A stretch of DNA of 64,000 nt from Pseudeuparius sepicola (lineage: Eukaryota > Arthropoda > Insecta > Coleoptera > Anthribidae). Where the stretch lies: NCBI GenBank assembly GCA_963920635.1, contig OY987298.1:150014257-150078256 (forward strand). Direction: 5' to 3'. A model generated the notes under the pieces. It saw nothing but the letters and a program-made list of their open reading frames with translations. It did not search any database and was not told the DNA's origin. Below, in pieces: positions 21,840 through 34,028 of this stretch. The translations under genes and the position numbers were made by a program. Position 1 is the stretch's first letter; each line of letters starts with the position of its first letter.

Positions 21840-22254
21840 CCACCCCACCAATTTCCCCAAACCCCCGTCCGACCCGGCCGACCCGGCAACGCCGCCTCGC
21901 CCGCGCCTGCTCCCGGCTATCGCGCCGCCCGGCCAGTCGTCCGCGCCGGCCCCCGCACGCTCCCGCCGTCAATCATCGATCGCCGGCGCGACCCGACCCC
22001 CAGCCGCCCCCACCGGGAAAACGTCCGAAAATGCGCTGAAAATCCGCACGGCCGACGACCGCCAGCTGGGCCGCCGACCGGGCCGAACCGGCAACCGCGC
22101 TCCCGTGGTGACAGACGCGCGGTGACGTTCCGGACGGGCCTTCCAGTTTTCTCCCCGTCGCAGCGGTGCGCTTCCAGGCGGTTTCCGGACGGAGAGGAAG
22201 GAGCGAGGCGACGTGAGACGGTCCCCGGGCGCAGGGACGAGGGATTCGAGACAG
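21840..22254 (+). promoter_or_regulatory. Pka-R2: CpG-rich putative Pka-R2 promoter and 5' UTR exon
   Basis: This is the longest non-coding GC-rich block of the window, dense in CpG, ending in GAGACAG|GTAGGG, a good donor after 22254. The acceptor preceding the Pka-R2 start codon (36698) needs a 5' partner, and this is the best-placed candidate on the plus strand, giving a 14.4-kb intron. The long overlapping frames on both strands are expected from stop-poor GC-rich DNA and match no family I know. RNA ends are needed to fix the start site. Confidence 0.45.
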
Positions 22255-22709
22255 GTAGGGCGCGAGTTTTGGGTACGGTGCCGCCGGGGGAGTCGAGAGT
22301 CGAGGCGGTTTCGAGCACGCGACCGGTCGGGGTTGGTCGTGATTTTCGTATAAATCGCTTCTCGAAAGTAGGGGCAGGCTGTGGGATTGTTGTTTTTTAG
22401 TGTGGAAAGGAAAGTGGTGGTTGTATTCTGCTTCCGAGATTCAATGGTCGAATTCGTCTCGTAAAATGTCAAGGGTTGAATTTTGCTGTTTTTTGGTCGA
22501 GTAACGCAACGACCTGTCGATAGCGACTCTGTCTTCGGTGGTACGGTGTTGTCAAATGTAAATGTGATTGCTTCCATGCAGAAAACAACGTAGGGGATCA
22601 AATAAAATAGATAACGCTGCCCTCTTGTCACCAAAACATAGAAGGAAAACTAGTTAGGTATTCAACCTCTGATTTTACCATTTTATTTCTTATTATTTCT
22701 TTTTATATA
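22255..22709. other. Start of the Pka-R2 first intron, unique sequence
   Basis: GC content falls steadily after the putative donor. I see no further feature. Confidence 0.35.
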
Positions 22710-22779
22710 CAGGGTGGTTCGGTTTTATTCTCGGTTTTATTCTAGGACGCTTCAACAGGTTATAGAAAACTATAAAATA
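22710..22779. mobile_element. Left-end fragment of a family A-like element
   Basis: CAGGGTGGTTCGGTTTTATT to TAGAAAACTATAAAATA resembles the first 70 bp of family A. It is cut off by the next insertion at 22780. Confidence 0.6.
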
Positions 22780-22781
22780 TA

Positions 22782-24040
22782 CAGGGTGATTCAGTTTTAT
22801 TCTGCGACAGAAATCCAAAAAAATAACCGCACTTTATTTTATAAACTATATCATTTTAAGGCCTAATTAAAAGGTTACAGGGTGTTAAAGTTTTAAGAAA
22901 CATGTGGTCTTTATTGAATATTTAGGTACCAAACTGGTTGAGATATTTAAGTCATATTTGGTACACGTTATAACGGCATGGGTTAGCATAAAGCCTGTTA
23001 ATATCAAACACCTTGAACAACCAGTGGCGTAGAAGTAGGTAATTAGTATAATTGTTTTTAGAAAAAAATGAACCACCTTGTATAGCAATAAAATATATTC
23101 ATTTCTTATGTAAATTTTAATTTTAAACAAAAATGCCCTATTGGTAATTTTTTGTATGTGTCATGGTTTCGTGGCAAATTTGATTTTTTGTATTATTTCG
23201 GGGTACCTACCTATTTCTAAAAAATTATCTAAAAAATTTGCTCCATAAGTATCACTATCAAGTGAAAATAATGTGTTTGCTACTTGAAATAAAGTAACTT
23301 TTTCCAATAAACTTACCTACATATTTAAGGCTATACCCGAGGCTATACCATAGAAGAATCTTACTGCTATACCATATAGAAGAACCGAGGCGTAGTAAAT
23401 TCTTCTATGGCGATACTTTTAAAGATACAGGGTCTAATACATTTAAGGAAGATACAATTAATGTTACGCTCTGTATCATGAAAAGTAAAACCTTGAATAA
23501 GTTTATTAGGAAAAGTTACTCTATTTAAGTAAGAAACACCTTTTTTTCTGCTTTGAGTGTTACTTATGGAGCGAAGTTTTAAGTTAATTTTTAAGAGTAA
23601 CCCCGAAATAATACGAAAAAATCAAATTTGCTATGAAACCATGACATATGAAAAAATTCTAAGAGAACGTTTTTGTTTAAAATTAAAATTTACATAAGAA
23701 ATTGAATACATTTTATTGCTATACAAGCGGTGGTTCATTTTTTTTTTCTAAAAACAATAATTATACTAATTACCCACTTCTACGCCACTGGTTGTCCACG
23801 GTGTTTGATATTAACAGGTTTTATGCTAACCCATGCCGCTATAACATGTCCAAAATATGACTTAAATATCTCAACTAGTTTGGTAAATATTCAATAAATC
23901 CCACATATTTCTTACAACTTTAACACCCTGTAACTTTTTTATAAGGCCTTAAAATGATATAGTTTATAGAAGAAAGTACGGTTATTTTTTGGTTTTCTAT
24001 CACCTGTCAAAGTGTCGCAGAATAAAACTGAATCACCCTG
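22782..24040. mobile_element. Fold-back MITE, family A copy 2
   Basis: The ends CAGGGTGATTCAGTTTTATT and GAATCACCCTG are flanked by TA. The arms match family A at 19783. Near the centre an extra hairpin (CCATAGAAGAAT at about 23349 against ATTCTTCTATGG at about 23398) encloses GAACCGAGGCGTAGTAA, apparently a younger nested insertion. Confidence 0.9.
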
Positions 24041-24625
24041 TATATTTTGTGATGTATAACTTTTTATCCACAGCCGCCTTATTTTCTAGATACTTACGGG
24101 GTGTTTAAATTCTCAAAAATTTTAACGTTTTAATTTTTTATTCCAACCGATGAGGATATCCACACGAAATTTGGTACACAGCATGCATTGATCAAGTGTC
24201 ACAAAACGTGATAATACCAAATTCCCCAAATAGCCAATGGCGGAGATATGGGTATTTGTTTTATTAAGAAAAATATCAATACGGCCCTGTACAATTGAAT
24301 AACTTTTTTATTCCAAGCAAAAACTGTCTTGTCATTTTTTTGTGTCTGCCAGATAGGTATCTATTTGGCCAGAGGATACCTACCATTAAACAATAGCCGA
24401 ATTCGAGCGGATGACCAGGTTGAACCAGGTTATAAAATTTAAATTTTGAGTAAATTTTACAAATTTATTTATTTGATCAAGGGCCAGATTATATGGTTTT
24501 AAGGCACTGTAAACACACCAGATTTTTATATTATCAAAAATTATTTTAATGTTCAATTTCTTATAATCTAACCTAACTTTTTATAACCTGGTTAAAATCG
24601 GTCATCTCGAATTCGGCTAATGTTA
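24041..24625. other. Intronic, degraded MITE fragments
   Basis: GGGGTGTTTAAATTCTC and GGCGGAGATATGGGTATTTG resemble interiors of the same fold-back class, but no ends are preserved. Confidence 0.35.
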
Positions 24626-25158
24626 GACCGTCAGACAGTGACAGATTTTCCTTACTGATTTTCTCATTTATGCCTTGGAGAGGGTTGAAAGGTAAATCGA
24701 TGCTGAGTCGGAAAATAGTTTGTATTTTTCCCCACGCGTCACTTCTACCACAGACCTATATAGCTTCTGTGCTTCTACCAATCAATTTTTGGGCTAGTGA
24801 GGATATAAGTTTTCACCATTTCGAACGGCATAAATGACGGAGTCAGTAAACCAAGTCATTTTTTGTGTGATCTGCCAAACCCTTAATTCAACCCTTTTTC
24901 CACACGCTACACTTATGCCTTTGGGTTTTCGAGGTCGGAATAGTATAAGAAATCATACGGTGAACATGGCATAAGTGAGAATTAGTACCTTTTTTTCTGT
25001 TTTGAAAAATCTCATTTTCCATATGTTTTCCCCGAGGTTTTCCCCGAGGGCCAAACTTAAAATTACTATTTTCTGACTCAGCATCGATTTACCTTTCAAC
25101 CCTCTCCAAGGCATAAATGAGAAAATCAGTAAGGAAAATCTGTCACTGTCTGAAGGTC
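24626..25158. mobile_element. Fold-back MITE, family N copy 2 (internally deleted)
   Basis: The GACCGTCAGACAG ends are flanked by TA, with one mismatch at the right end (GAAGGTC). At 533 bp it lacks much of the left arm present in the 954-bp copy. Confidence 0.9.
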
Positions 25159-26370
25159 TATGTGTCATGGTTGAGAAAATCAAAACATCAAAACTTGTTT
25201 GTCAAAAAACACTTTTTGCGAGATTAAAAAAATATAAATACCTAATTTTATCGAATTTTATCCAAGATTTGACTTTCGCTAAAAGAAAAAAATACTTAGG
25301 GAGCAAAATATTACATAATAATTGTTTTATTGAATTAAGTACTGTCATATTTTCTTCAGTTCTAGTCAGTACTGGTCAAAACCAGATCTAAAATGTCTTT
25401 TTATGAAATAGGTATGGTAAAAATGAAGTCACTTGGAACAGCATAAAAACGCTTGGGTGGCGTTTGCTTTGTTAAAGTTAAACAAGACAGAGTCTTAAAA
25501 TTTAGGCGGCGCGCGGCCCTTAATAATATTATAAAAAATTTATATAAATGCTCTAAAAAATAATAAAATAAACTTTGAAATAATTCAAACCAAAGCATAC
25601 TAATAATTTTGTTTCACACAAAACAACACCATACAAAAATCTATACACAAAACCAAAATCCGTAAAATAATGTGCAATCCTTATTTCCGTGCACGGCACT
25701 GGTTATACTGGCCTAACTGGCCCACGTCGGCACCTGCTCCGTGGATCTCCGAAACGCCGACCAATCAAATGGCTACGCTCGCTTTCTTATTGGCTGCCTC
25801 CTTGACTAGGTCGACGTCGACCGCATAGAAACCTTTGAATTTTATACGGGTGATTTCTGCTGATAAGTCTGGTATTTTTACCAGTAGCAGAGCGTGGTAA
25901 ATGCTATGAAATAGATCGCGCCCCGTATATCACTGTGTTAAAAGTGAATTTATTTACATTTTACCAGGGTAGCTCGAGAACAGGCGCCTCGGAAATAAAA
26001 TACGAGCCAAAACAATTTTTTAACCATATTAAACCGAACCTGGTATTAGTAGTAAAAAGAGATGAAGGAGGCAGAGAAGATAGATATTGTAGTAAAAACA
26101 AGTGCTCGCTTAATATAATATCACCAATACTTACATGGGTTACACTGTTCGACGGCTGGCCACTTGTGCAGCGAAATGCGGTGGATAGCTGTGCCATAAT
26201 TTCACATATCTTAGGATATACAATAGGCACTTGCCTAAATAGTTTTAATCGATATGGCTTTTTAGAGACCTTTTGACAATATTATATGGTGCATTTACCT
26301 TTACGTTGTGTTTGACAACCTTAAAAAAACCTTAAAAGTGCAATATTATGTTGCTTGTAGAATATGTATA
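25159..26370. other. Intronic; GC-richer patch with opposed CCAAT boxes, unrecognised frame
   Basis: GACCAATCAAATGG at 25769 and CTTATTGGCTGCC at 25784 lie 25 bp apart in a moderately GC-rich patch (25680-25850), a possible promoter. A 113-codon plus frame (25935-26276) has no family resemblance I can name, and its start coincides with no known signal. I do not call it a gene. Confidence 0.3.
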
Positions 26371-27132
26371 CAGGGTGGACCCAGATCGACTATACGATAG
26401 GTGTAAAAGACAAAAAAAAATTGAGTTGAAACTTGACTTTTGGGGGATCAGCCTTGCTCTCGGCCTTGCTTGATTAGAAACTAATTTGCACCGTATTTTT
26501 ATATTTTAAAAATCAAGCAGGCCTTGACAGCCGCAATTTATTCATTTTCAGTTCAGGTAAACTACCTTTTCCTTAAGAGATATCGAAAAATTTTATTAGA
26601 AAAAGTTGTTCAGAATTCAAATATAAGTCCCCGTACCAAATTTTAAAAGGATCGGCAGACTTTGATTTTGTTCCAAATTTCAACTTGATTTTTTGGAGAA
26701 AAAATCAAAGTATGATTGTTTTAAAATTTAGTACAGGGCCTTAAATTTGTATTCTGAATTTTTTTTCTGATAAATTTTTTCGATCAATGTAGGTACTTAA
26801 TTTGCTCTAAAACAGCAAAACATTTAAAAAAAAATTGAAAAAAAATCAAAGTGTGCCGATTGTTTTAAAATTTGGTACGGGGACTTAGATTTGAATTCTG
26901 AACAACTTTTTCTAATAAAATTTTTCGATATCTCTTAAGGAAAAGGTAGTTTACCTGAACTGAAAATGAATAAATTGCCCCTGTCAAGGCCTGCTTGATT
27001 TTTAAAATATAAAAATACGGTGTAAATTAGTTTCTAATCAAGCATGGCTGATCCCCCAAAGCTCAAGTTTCAGCTCGAAATTTTTTTGTCTTTTACACCT
27101 ATCGTATAGTCAGTCCATCTGGGTCCATCCTG
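26371..27132. mobile_element. Fold-back MITE, family F (CAGGGTGGACCC ends, TA TSD)
   Basis: The left end CAGGGTGGACCCAGATCG and the right end GGGTCCATCCTG are flanked by TA. Arms of about 330 bp carry ACGATAGGTGTAAAAGACAA and its complement. Only one copy was seen here. Confidence 0.9.
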
Positions 27133-27730
27133 TATTTTTGAAAACTGCATGACGCTTATGTCCTATATCCTTTTTGTGACTTTAGAAATACTATAGCGGA
27201 GATATGTGTAATTATATTGTATGTACTTATAATTATATTAGGTACCTATATTCGAGTATATTATATGTAGGTTTGTATATTGAGCCGAATCTTTGCACGT
27301 ATGTCCTTGTATAAAATATTCACTTGAGATTTTTTGTTTCTTTCCGAAAGAAAGGCAGATTCCTAGCAATTTTATACTTATTTTTAATTTTTAGCAAAAA
27401 AGAACTAGGTAAATTCCCTAATCCTGTATTCAATTCATATACCTTGGTACATTTGGTTAAAACCGCATTCATTTGCGTTTTTTTGTAAAAGAGTTATCGT
27501 GGAAGTACAGAACACCTACGTTTTCTATATATAAAAGTCTCTTTAAAAATCGAGATAAAATTATACCGTTCCTTTACACACGGTACCTAGGTACCTAGCT
27601 ACTAAAATGAGGTTATGGTCTGTGACCTTTTCTTAGTAAGTTTCACATTTAGATGTGTGATACGACGTGTATTTTCTTTTTACGGGTGGCACAAATCCGT
27701 TTTTTACTGCCAATTTGAAAAGTGCAAAAC

Positions 27731-27767
27731 ATGAAAATTGCCGTGTTCGTTTTCCTCGGCTTGGCAG
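27731..27767 (+). CDS. Possible signal-peptide exon of a secreted or cuticular protein
   Basis: The ATG at 27731 encodes MKIAVFVFLGLA plus one base, then GTAATA, a plausible donor at 27768. A hydrophobic start interrupted by an intron within the signal peptide is the usual structure of insect cuticular protein genes. No second exon could be recognised downstream, and no TATA box lies at the right distance upstream. A nested gene in a Pka-R2 intron is possible; a chance frame is equally possible. Confidence 0.25.
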
Positions 27768-27931
27768 GTAATAATGTGTGTTTCTATAAGATGTTTTATT
27801 TCATTCACTTTCAATTTATTAAACGCTTCTATTTTAAATGCGCGTTTTGACGTCATACACGTATAGCATAATGTAATATATGTTTGCGCCAATGTAGCCA
27901 GATCGATATCATTTGGCCCGGGTAATATATA

Positions 27932-27969
27932 TATAAAGACGGTTTTCTGTGCAATTCGAAATATTCAGT
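27932..27969 (+). promoter_or_regulatory. TATA box plus initiator pair
   Basis: TATAAAG at 27932 and ATTCAGTAAG at 27963-27972 are spaced about 35 bp TATA-to-A, matching an arthropod TATA/initiator promoter. No coding exon follows that I can support: the first ATG is stopped after three codons. The distance is at the long end of the normal range. Confidence 0.3.
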
Positions 27970-28090
27970 AAGTAAAATTATGCGAGAAATTTAGGAGTAT
28001 TTTCCCTGGAAAAAAAAACGTTGAGTTTGGGTTGACAGATCTGTTGATCTAGGTACGGTGTGGCCCATCTGACAGGTAAGTAGAAAAATG

Positions 28091-28435
28091 TTAAGAGGGG
28101 GTTGCCGACAGCGAAAGTGACGTTAGATTTCGTATTTTTTAAGTTGTATAGCATAAAATCTAATAACATTTTACCTGGCAAAAATTTAGTACAAACGTCT
28201 CTGTCTTCATTCTAATCATAAGATCTTAAAAGCATATGCCCTGGGATTATTATTTTCCCCAAGGTTTTCATAACCTATAAAACAAAACTCTGCTTGTAAG
28301 ATCTTATGATTAAAATGAAGACAGAGATGTTTGTACTAAATTTTTGCCAGGTAAAATGGTATTAGATTTTATGTCATACAACTTAAAAAAATACGAAATC
28401 TAACGTCACTTTCGCTGTCGGCAACCCCCTCTTAA
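28091..28435. mobile_element. Palindromic MITE, family G copy 1 (~345 bp)
   Basis: The ends TTAAGAGGGGGTTGCCGAC and GTCGGCAACCCCCTCTTAA are perfect inverses. Each arm contains CATTTTACCTGGCAAAAATT or its complement, so nearly the whole element is one hairpin. A second copy lies at 33641-33989. No coding frame is conserved between them. Confidence 0.9.
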
Positions 28436-28568
28436 ATTCACAGCCTACTGGTTTGTCATTTTTATTTTGTCATGGCCGAGGTCATGGCTGACTTGATTTT
28501 TCATAAATTTGGTTTTAATACTTGGCCTACTTGGATCGAACATCGAACAGTGACACGTAAGAGACAAA

Positions 28569-29201
28569 ACAGGTGATAGAAAACTATAAAATATGGCTAT
28601 TTTGTGGTAAGTATGACTTTTTATTATATGAGTTATCTTAACGAAAACCTAAACTTATTTTATTCGTTTTAGTACATGGCTTAAATAAAAGCTTGTCTTG
28701 AAAGGTTTTTTATTTTCAACTTTATTTTGTGCTTTTTAGTAGGGACTTATTTGATTCCCATGTCAGGAGGGTGGTAAAGAAATTTAGTCCGCCATCTTGG
28801 GGCGGCCGCCATATTGGATTTCGTATGAAGTCATTCACCTTTTTGTTTTCTACCCGTTCAGCCTTTTCATTTGATACCTACCCATATTAAGGGGGTTGAC
28901 AAAAAATACATCATCCGCCATCTTGGAGCGGCAGCCATTTTGAAAGTATTACAATAGTGAGTATTGCATATTGTATTGTCACCAGAACTAAAGGTGTGTG
29001 CAAAATTTCAACTCAATCGGATGTCAGGAAGTGGTTCTAATTCAGCTTGCAAGATTCGACCCACAGATACATAAGCAAGTTAAATAAAAGCTTGTAATTA
29101 AAAATTAATGGTTAATATTTTTGACAATTTAAACAGCCTGTATCTGGAAAATTTTGTTGAAAACTTGTTGAAGTGTCCTAGAAAAAAACTGATTCACCCT
29201 G
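28569..29201. mobile_element. Family A relic with nested repeat
   Basis: ACAGGTGATAGAAAACTATA at the left and GATTCACCCTG at the right are family A ends. The middle (about 28620-29060) is the composite repeat also found at 18905-19740. This implies insertion of that repeat into a family A element, or recombination between them. Confidence 0.6.
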
Positions 29202-31709
29202 TATATCGTTCCATTCAGAATTAAAAAAAGGAATCCTATAAGGGTTAAGCTCGCAAATCACTTTCATTTCGGCTAGTTATTTAAAAAAAAACTCTATACA
29301 TTAAGGAATGCTACTTTTAAAGGTTCTCTTTATTCGTGTAGGTAAAATATTAGATTTTATTATTTTGCAAAAAAAATGGGATAACACACTTTCTCCACTT
29401 GGATTGGCCACCCTGTACCTACCTATATCTATTTCAGAGTCTGATTATTATTTCATTTGATCTATGAATTTTCTAGTTACTTTTCATGTCGCAAAATTTT
29501 GACACTAGTCATAAAAACTAAAATCGAATCATTATATTATTCTTATTACGAGAAAACGAATAAAAAATTAGAGGAACTGTCAAGCGAGCCGTCTAGTTTC
29601 TAGAAACAAATTAGCCTACAAATTAAATCTGTAATGCAAAAAAATCAAGCAATTAAGCAATACTAATTTTAGATAGAAAAAAAAACATGTTAAATCTGAT
29701 CAAATTGATGTTAGAGTTTACAAGTGTCACTCATAGATAAAAAAAATCGTTGAATTGGTAAAATACGTATCAAGATCAAGGTTCCTATTAAGTATGTACT
29801 TCATTTAAAGCACATTAGCTTAGGTCATAGATATAGACCAAATAATAAGTAGGTATTAGCAGTTTTTGTGCTCGATGTGATAAATATCGCATTCGATTCG
29901 CCTTATTTTTTTAAACGTTTTTTTAATAATATCTCAAAAACGACAAATGATATTAACTTTAAATTCCATACACAGTATTCGGGTATAAAATGTAATAAAC
30001 TGAAGCTGCCAGCGTTCTACGCCCATGGTTCTTTTATAAATCCGACAGCATAATTTAATATGGATTTTTTTGCACCTAAATAACAATAATAGTTATTTAT
30101 GTACCAAGGCACTGAAGTTCAACTTTTTATGACTCATGTGGAGTTTAGTTGCTGAGGCCTCTGGCCGAGGCAAATAAACCACATGAGTCATAAAAAGAAC
30201 TTCAGTGCCGAGGTATATATTATATTTTTCTTGAAATCGAAAAAAAATATATGTTTTATTAGGCAAGAAAATAATAATAACGGATCACCCGTCCACGAAC
30301 CGACTACGCGCGGCGTTGCTTGACTTTACCGATCGCTCTACCTAGGACAAGTATAATGATGTACGGCACCTTCTGACAGAAAAACCAAACTGCTGCTTCT
30401 TCTGCAGCCTACACAACAAATCTATTGATTTTCAAATTTACTAAAATATGTATACTGAAGGATTGCGCTTCTATAGGAAACAATTTCGCAATGTGTACGA
30501 AAAGTTAAATGAGCCTTTATCGGCCGGGTTTTGAATATTTGGTCACTTTTGACGGGCGATTTCTCCGCGTCTGACGTTTGATGTTTACATCTCGAACTTA
30601 TTGAAAAAATCGTACAATAATGGGCTACATTATAGTACGATTTCTGTGCTTTTAATGACGATTTTCGGACATTTTAATGCCGATTTCAAGAAAAGTGCTT
30701 TTACTTATACCCGAGCTTATACCCATATGCCCCAAAATGTGTCGAATTTGTCCTTCAAGTGTGTTAGCCCATTTCGCGATGATAATTAGGTTGTAATACC
30801 AGCGTCCAGAGTAATATTTCTAGACTTTGGTAGGTAATATGTCAGTCAGTAATACGTCAGTCAACGATATGGTCTGCTGCATTGACTGACGTATTAATAA
30901 AGGCTGCTCATTGCTGTCACGTCTGACACTTTCTTGGCTCACCATGCGTTGTTAGCCATCTGTTTTCCAGGACATGAAGCTAGAGCAGTGAGAAGTCTTA
31001 TCAGTCTTCACATTTGCGATTTGCGTCACAGGTGGTGCCATCAAATTTTTTCATTGTTCCCAACACAATAACCGCGTTAATTCTAAAATCCGCCCGATGT
31101 TTATTCATCGTTCATTTTTCCATGATTTAATGCTAAAGTCAATGCGGCCTCCGCAATTAATTTGTCCAACAAATTGACGGTTGGCTTATGTAATTTGCCT
31201 CTCAATTGCCACTAATCTAATTGGCAGAACGCAGTTGTCGCCGAGCTTTTTAAGTTGTTGTTTAAACGGAGCTTAACCAGGTCCTTCACATTCCGTTCTG
31301 GATACGGGAGTTTTATGACCTGGAGGCGGAGTGTGCGTTTATCAAATTTATGGGTGTGTGTCGAAACATGGTAAACACGTGCCTTTTGTTTGGTTACACG
31401 TCGTGTAAATCGGACACTTTTTGTTCAAGAGATCGGCGATCTTTAATAAGGGCCATAACCTCGTTTGGTATTTTTAGGCTTGGTGGTAGCAAAATGAATA
31501 CGGGGTGACTATGTTATGATGTAAAAAATTGTAACCGCACAGTGGGGGGGAGGCCACCGAACTATATTCACCTTAGTACCCGAGTAACTTAACGCTTCAG
31601 CTTCAATGTCAACCGTCAAGGTTGGCACTGAAGAGCTGTGTTGCCACATTTCAATCATTATTTATTTATGTGGAGGGTGAAACTGATGAAACAGTACGTA
31701 CCTTTAGAA
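29202..31709. other. Intronic stretch, mostly unrecognised
   Basis: It is mostly AT-rich. From about 30890 to 31480 base composition is more balanced and free of the common repeats (for example TTGACGGTTGGCTTATG near 31176). I could not find a frame with family similarity. Apart from the hairpin at 30105-30214 I see nothing definite. Confidence 0.35.
30105..30214. repeat. Long hairpin with GAGGCCTCTGGCCGAGG centre
   Basis: GGCACTGAAGTTCAACTTTT and TATGACTCATGTGG on the left pair with CCACATGAGTCATA and AAAAGAACTTCAGTGCC on the right. The loop holds CTGAGGCCTCTGGCCGAGGC. A hairpin of similar design is at 39195-39296 and a smaller one near 23349. Confidence 0.8.
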
Positions 31710-32579
31710 AAAAATTGCATCACCTTGTTTTGTAATAAAAGGTATTGAATTTTTTATGTAGATTTTAATTGCAGTCAAACACGTCCTCTTGGCATTTGTT
31801 CGCATGTGTTATAGTTTAATGGCAAATTTCTTTTTTTTTTGTTTTATTGCGGGGTATTTCTGAAAAATGATCTAACAAATTTGCACCGTAAGTAAGACTT
31901 TAAATAGAAAAAAAACGTGTTTCTTTTCTTTTTCCAATAAATTAACCCATTCAAGGTTTTAGTTTTCAAGATACAGAGCGTAACATTAATTGTATCTTCC
32001 TTAAATGTTTTAGACCCTGTAACTTCATAAGCATAGTCTTCAATAGGTAAGTTTATTGGAAAAAGTTACTTTATTTAAAGTAGCAAACACATTATTTCTA
32101 CTTTAAGTGTTACTTATGGAGCAAACTTTTTAGATAATTTTTCAGAAATACCCAGAAATAATACAAAAAAAATAAATTTGTCATTAAACTATAACACATG
32201 CGAACAAATTCCAAGATGACATTTTTGTCTGCAATTAAAATCTACATAAAAAATTCAATACCTTTTATTACAATCATTTGTTTTTCTACAAATAATTTTA
32301 CCGATTACCCACTTCTCCGCCACTGGTTGTGCAAGATGTTCGATATTAACAGGTTTTATTCTAACCCATGCCGTTATAACGTATACCAAATATGACTTAA
32401 ATATCTCGACTAGTTTGGTAAATATTCAATAAAGGCCACATATTTTTTCCAACTTTAACACCCTGTAACTTTTCTTTGAAACCTTAAAAAGATATAGTTT
32501 ATACGAAAAGGTGCGGTTATTTTTTGAAGATCTATCACCTGTTAAAGTCCTGCTACAAAAAACTGATCCACCCGCCCTG
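31710..32579. mobile_element. Family A-like fold-back MITE, 5' truncated
   Basis: The right end (ACTGATCCACCCGCCCTG, then TA) and both arms (GCATTTGTTCGCATGTGTTA and its complement) belong to family A, more diverged. The outer part of the left arm is missing before about 31710. Confidence 0.75.
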
Positions 32580-32689
32580 TATATCTGTTTTGAACTGTTT
32601 AATATTTCTGTTCTTAAGACTTCAAAAAAGGAGGAGGTTATTAATTCGGTTGTATTTTTTATGTTTGTTACCTCAGAACTCCGTCATTT

Positions 32690-33010
32690 ATAAACCGATT
32701 TGGACAATTCTTTTTTATTTGAAAGGGTATACCTACAGAATGGTCCCATTTAAATTTGAAGTAAAAAATCCACCCGTAAGGGTGGAAAATAGGGGATGAA
32801 ATTTCATATTGGACTGATTTCGATGATTCTCTTTTATTAGAAAGGGATTACTTTATGAGTGGCCCCATTTAAATTTGAAGAAAAAAATTACCCGTAAGGG
32901 TTTAAAATAGGGGATCAAATTTCATATTCGACCGATTTCGATGATTCTTATTTTATTAGAAAGGGGTTACCTTAGGGGTAGTCACATTTAAATTCGAAGA
33001 TAAATTAAAT
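32690..33010. repeat. ~125-bp tandem repeat, three units
   Basis: CCGATTT..GATGATTCT, TTTTATTAGAAAGGG and CCCATTTAAATTTGAAG recur at about 32695, 32815 and 32932, with ACCCGTAAGGGTGGAAAATA between. The short phrase ACCGATTTCGAT returns once more near 33081. Confidence 0.8.
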
Positions 33011-33119
33011 TTGAAGAGAAAAATTTCAATCCTAAGCACAGATTACCAGCTCTGTGTCCTAAGGGTGGAATTTAATATTGGACCGATTTCGATAATTCTT
33101 AATAATTCACTAAAAAATA

Positions 33120-33490
33120 TGAAATAAAAAAATGTTAACGAAAAAATTAAAACCGACTTCACAAATTGGCCCGTATGCACATTTCAACTAAAATTTTAAA
33201 AATATTTTTCACTTTCTAAATTGAGTTATCTCTGGAGTCGGTGACAGTAAGTTATGATGTATGTAGGATATGATGTATTCATATCTAAATAGATTTAAAT
33301 TCCTTGCCTTGACTGTCACCAAATGCAAAGATAATTCAATTTAGAAAGAGAAAAATATTTCTAAAATTTTCGTTGAAATGTGCATACGGGCAAATTTGTG
33401 AAGTCGGTGTTATTTTTTGTTATTTTTTTTTAAATTTTAGTGGAGTGTGCATACGGGCAAATTTTTTAAGTCGGTTTTAATTTTTTTGTT
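33120..33490. repeat. Inverted repeat around TGTGCATACGGGC
   Basis: AAACCGACTTCACAAATT and GCCCGTATGCACATTTCAAC on the left match, inverted, GTTGAAATGTGCATACGGGC and AATTTGTGAAGTCGGTGTTA on the right. A third partial copy follows at about 33440. It is a fold-back element with blurred borders. Confidence 0.7.
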
Positions 33491-33640
33491 AAATTTTTTT
33501 TATGAAATTATAAGTTTTGTATCGAGTAGGCAACACATTATACATCGGCTTATATATGGGGTTGCAGATGTACGGCAATATTCTTAAAACGCGTGATAAT
33601 GTACCGGGTGTATTTTACGAAACGACACGAAATGGTGCAT

Positions 33641-33989
33641 TTAAGGGGGGGGGGTTGCCAACAGAGAGAGTGAGGTTAGATTTCGTATTTTTTAAGTTGT
33701 ATAGCATAAAATCTAATAACATTTTACCTGGCAAAAATTTAGTACAAACATCTCTGTCTTCATTTTAATTATAAGATCTTAAAAGCATATGCATTTGAAT
33801 TATTATTTTCCCCAAGATTTTCATAACCTATAAAACAAAACACTGCTTGTAATATCTTATGATTAAAATGAAGACAGAGATGTTTGTACTAAATTTTTGC
33901 CAGGTAAAATGTTATTAGATTTTATGCTATACAACTTAAAAAAATACGAAATCTAACCTCACTTTCTTTGTTGCTCGGGCAACCCCCTT
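33641..33989. mobile_element. Palindromic MITE, family G copy 2
   Basis: The interior is the same as the copy at 28091, with ends TTAAGGGGGGGGGTTGCC and GGGCAACCCCCTTG. It lies 39 bp left of the hAT insertion. Confidence 0.88.
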
Positions 33990-34020
33990 GACGTCGCCAC
34001 GAAAACCAGACCGAATCTTC

Positions 34021-34028
34021 GTTACAGG
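34021..34028 (+). repeat. Left 8-bp target duplication GTTACAGG of the hAT element
   Basis: It is identical to 36692-36699. The duplicated 8-mer contains the TTACAG|G splice acceptor core. Confidence 0.85.

Noticed and set aside
21742..22634. Four long frames in the CpG-rich block (up to 221 codons)
   Set aside because: Stop-poor GC-rich DNA gives such frames; the composition is Pro/Arg/Gly-rich with no domain, and the block behaves as promoter plus 5' UTR.
25935..26276. 113-codon plus ORF
   Set aside because: No recognisable domain, no Kozak or splice support, and a similarly long antisense frame exists; kept only as a note.
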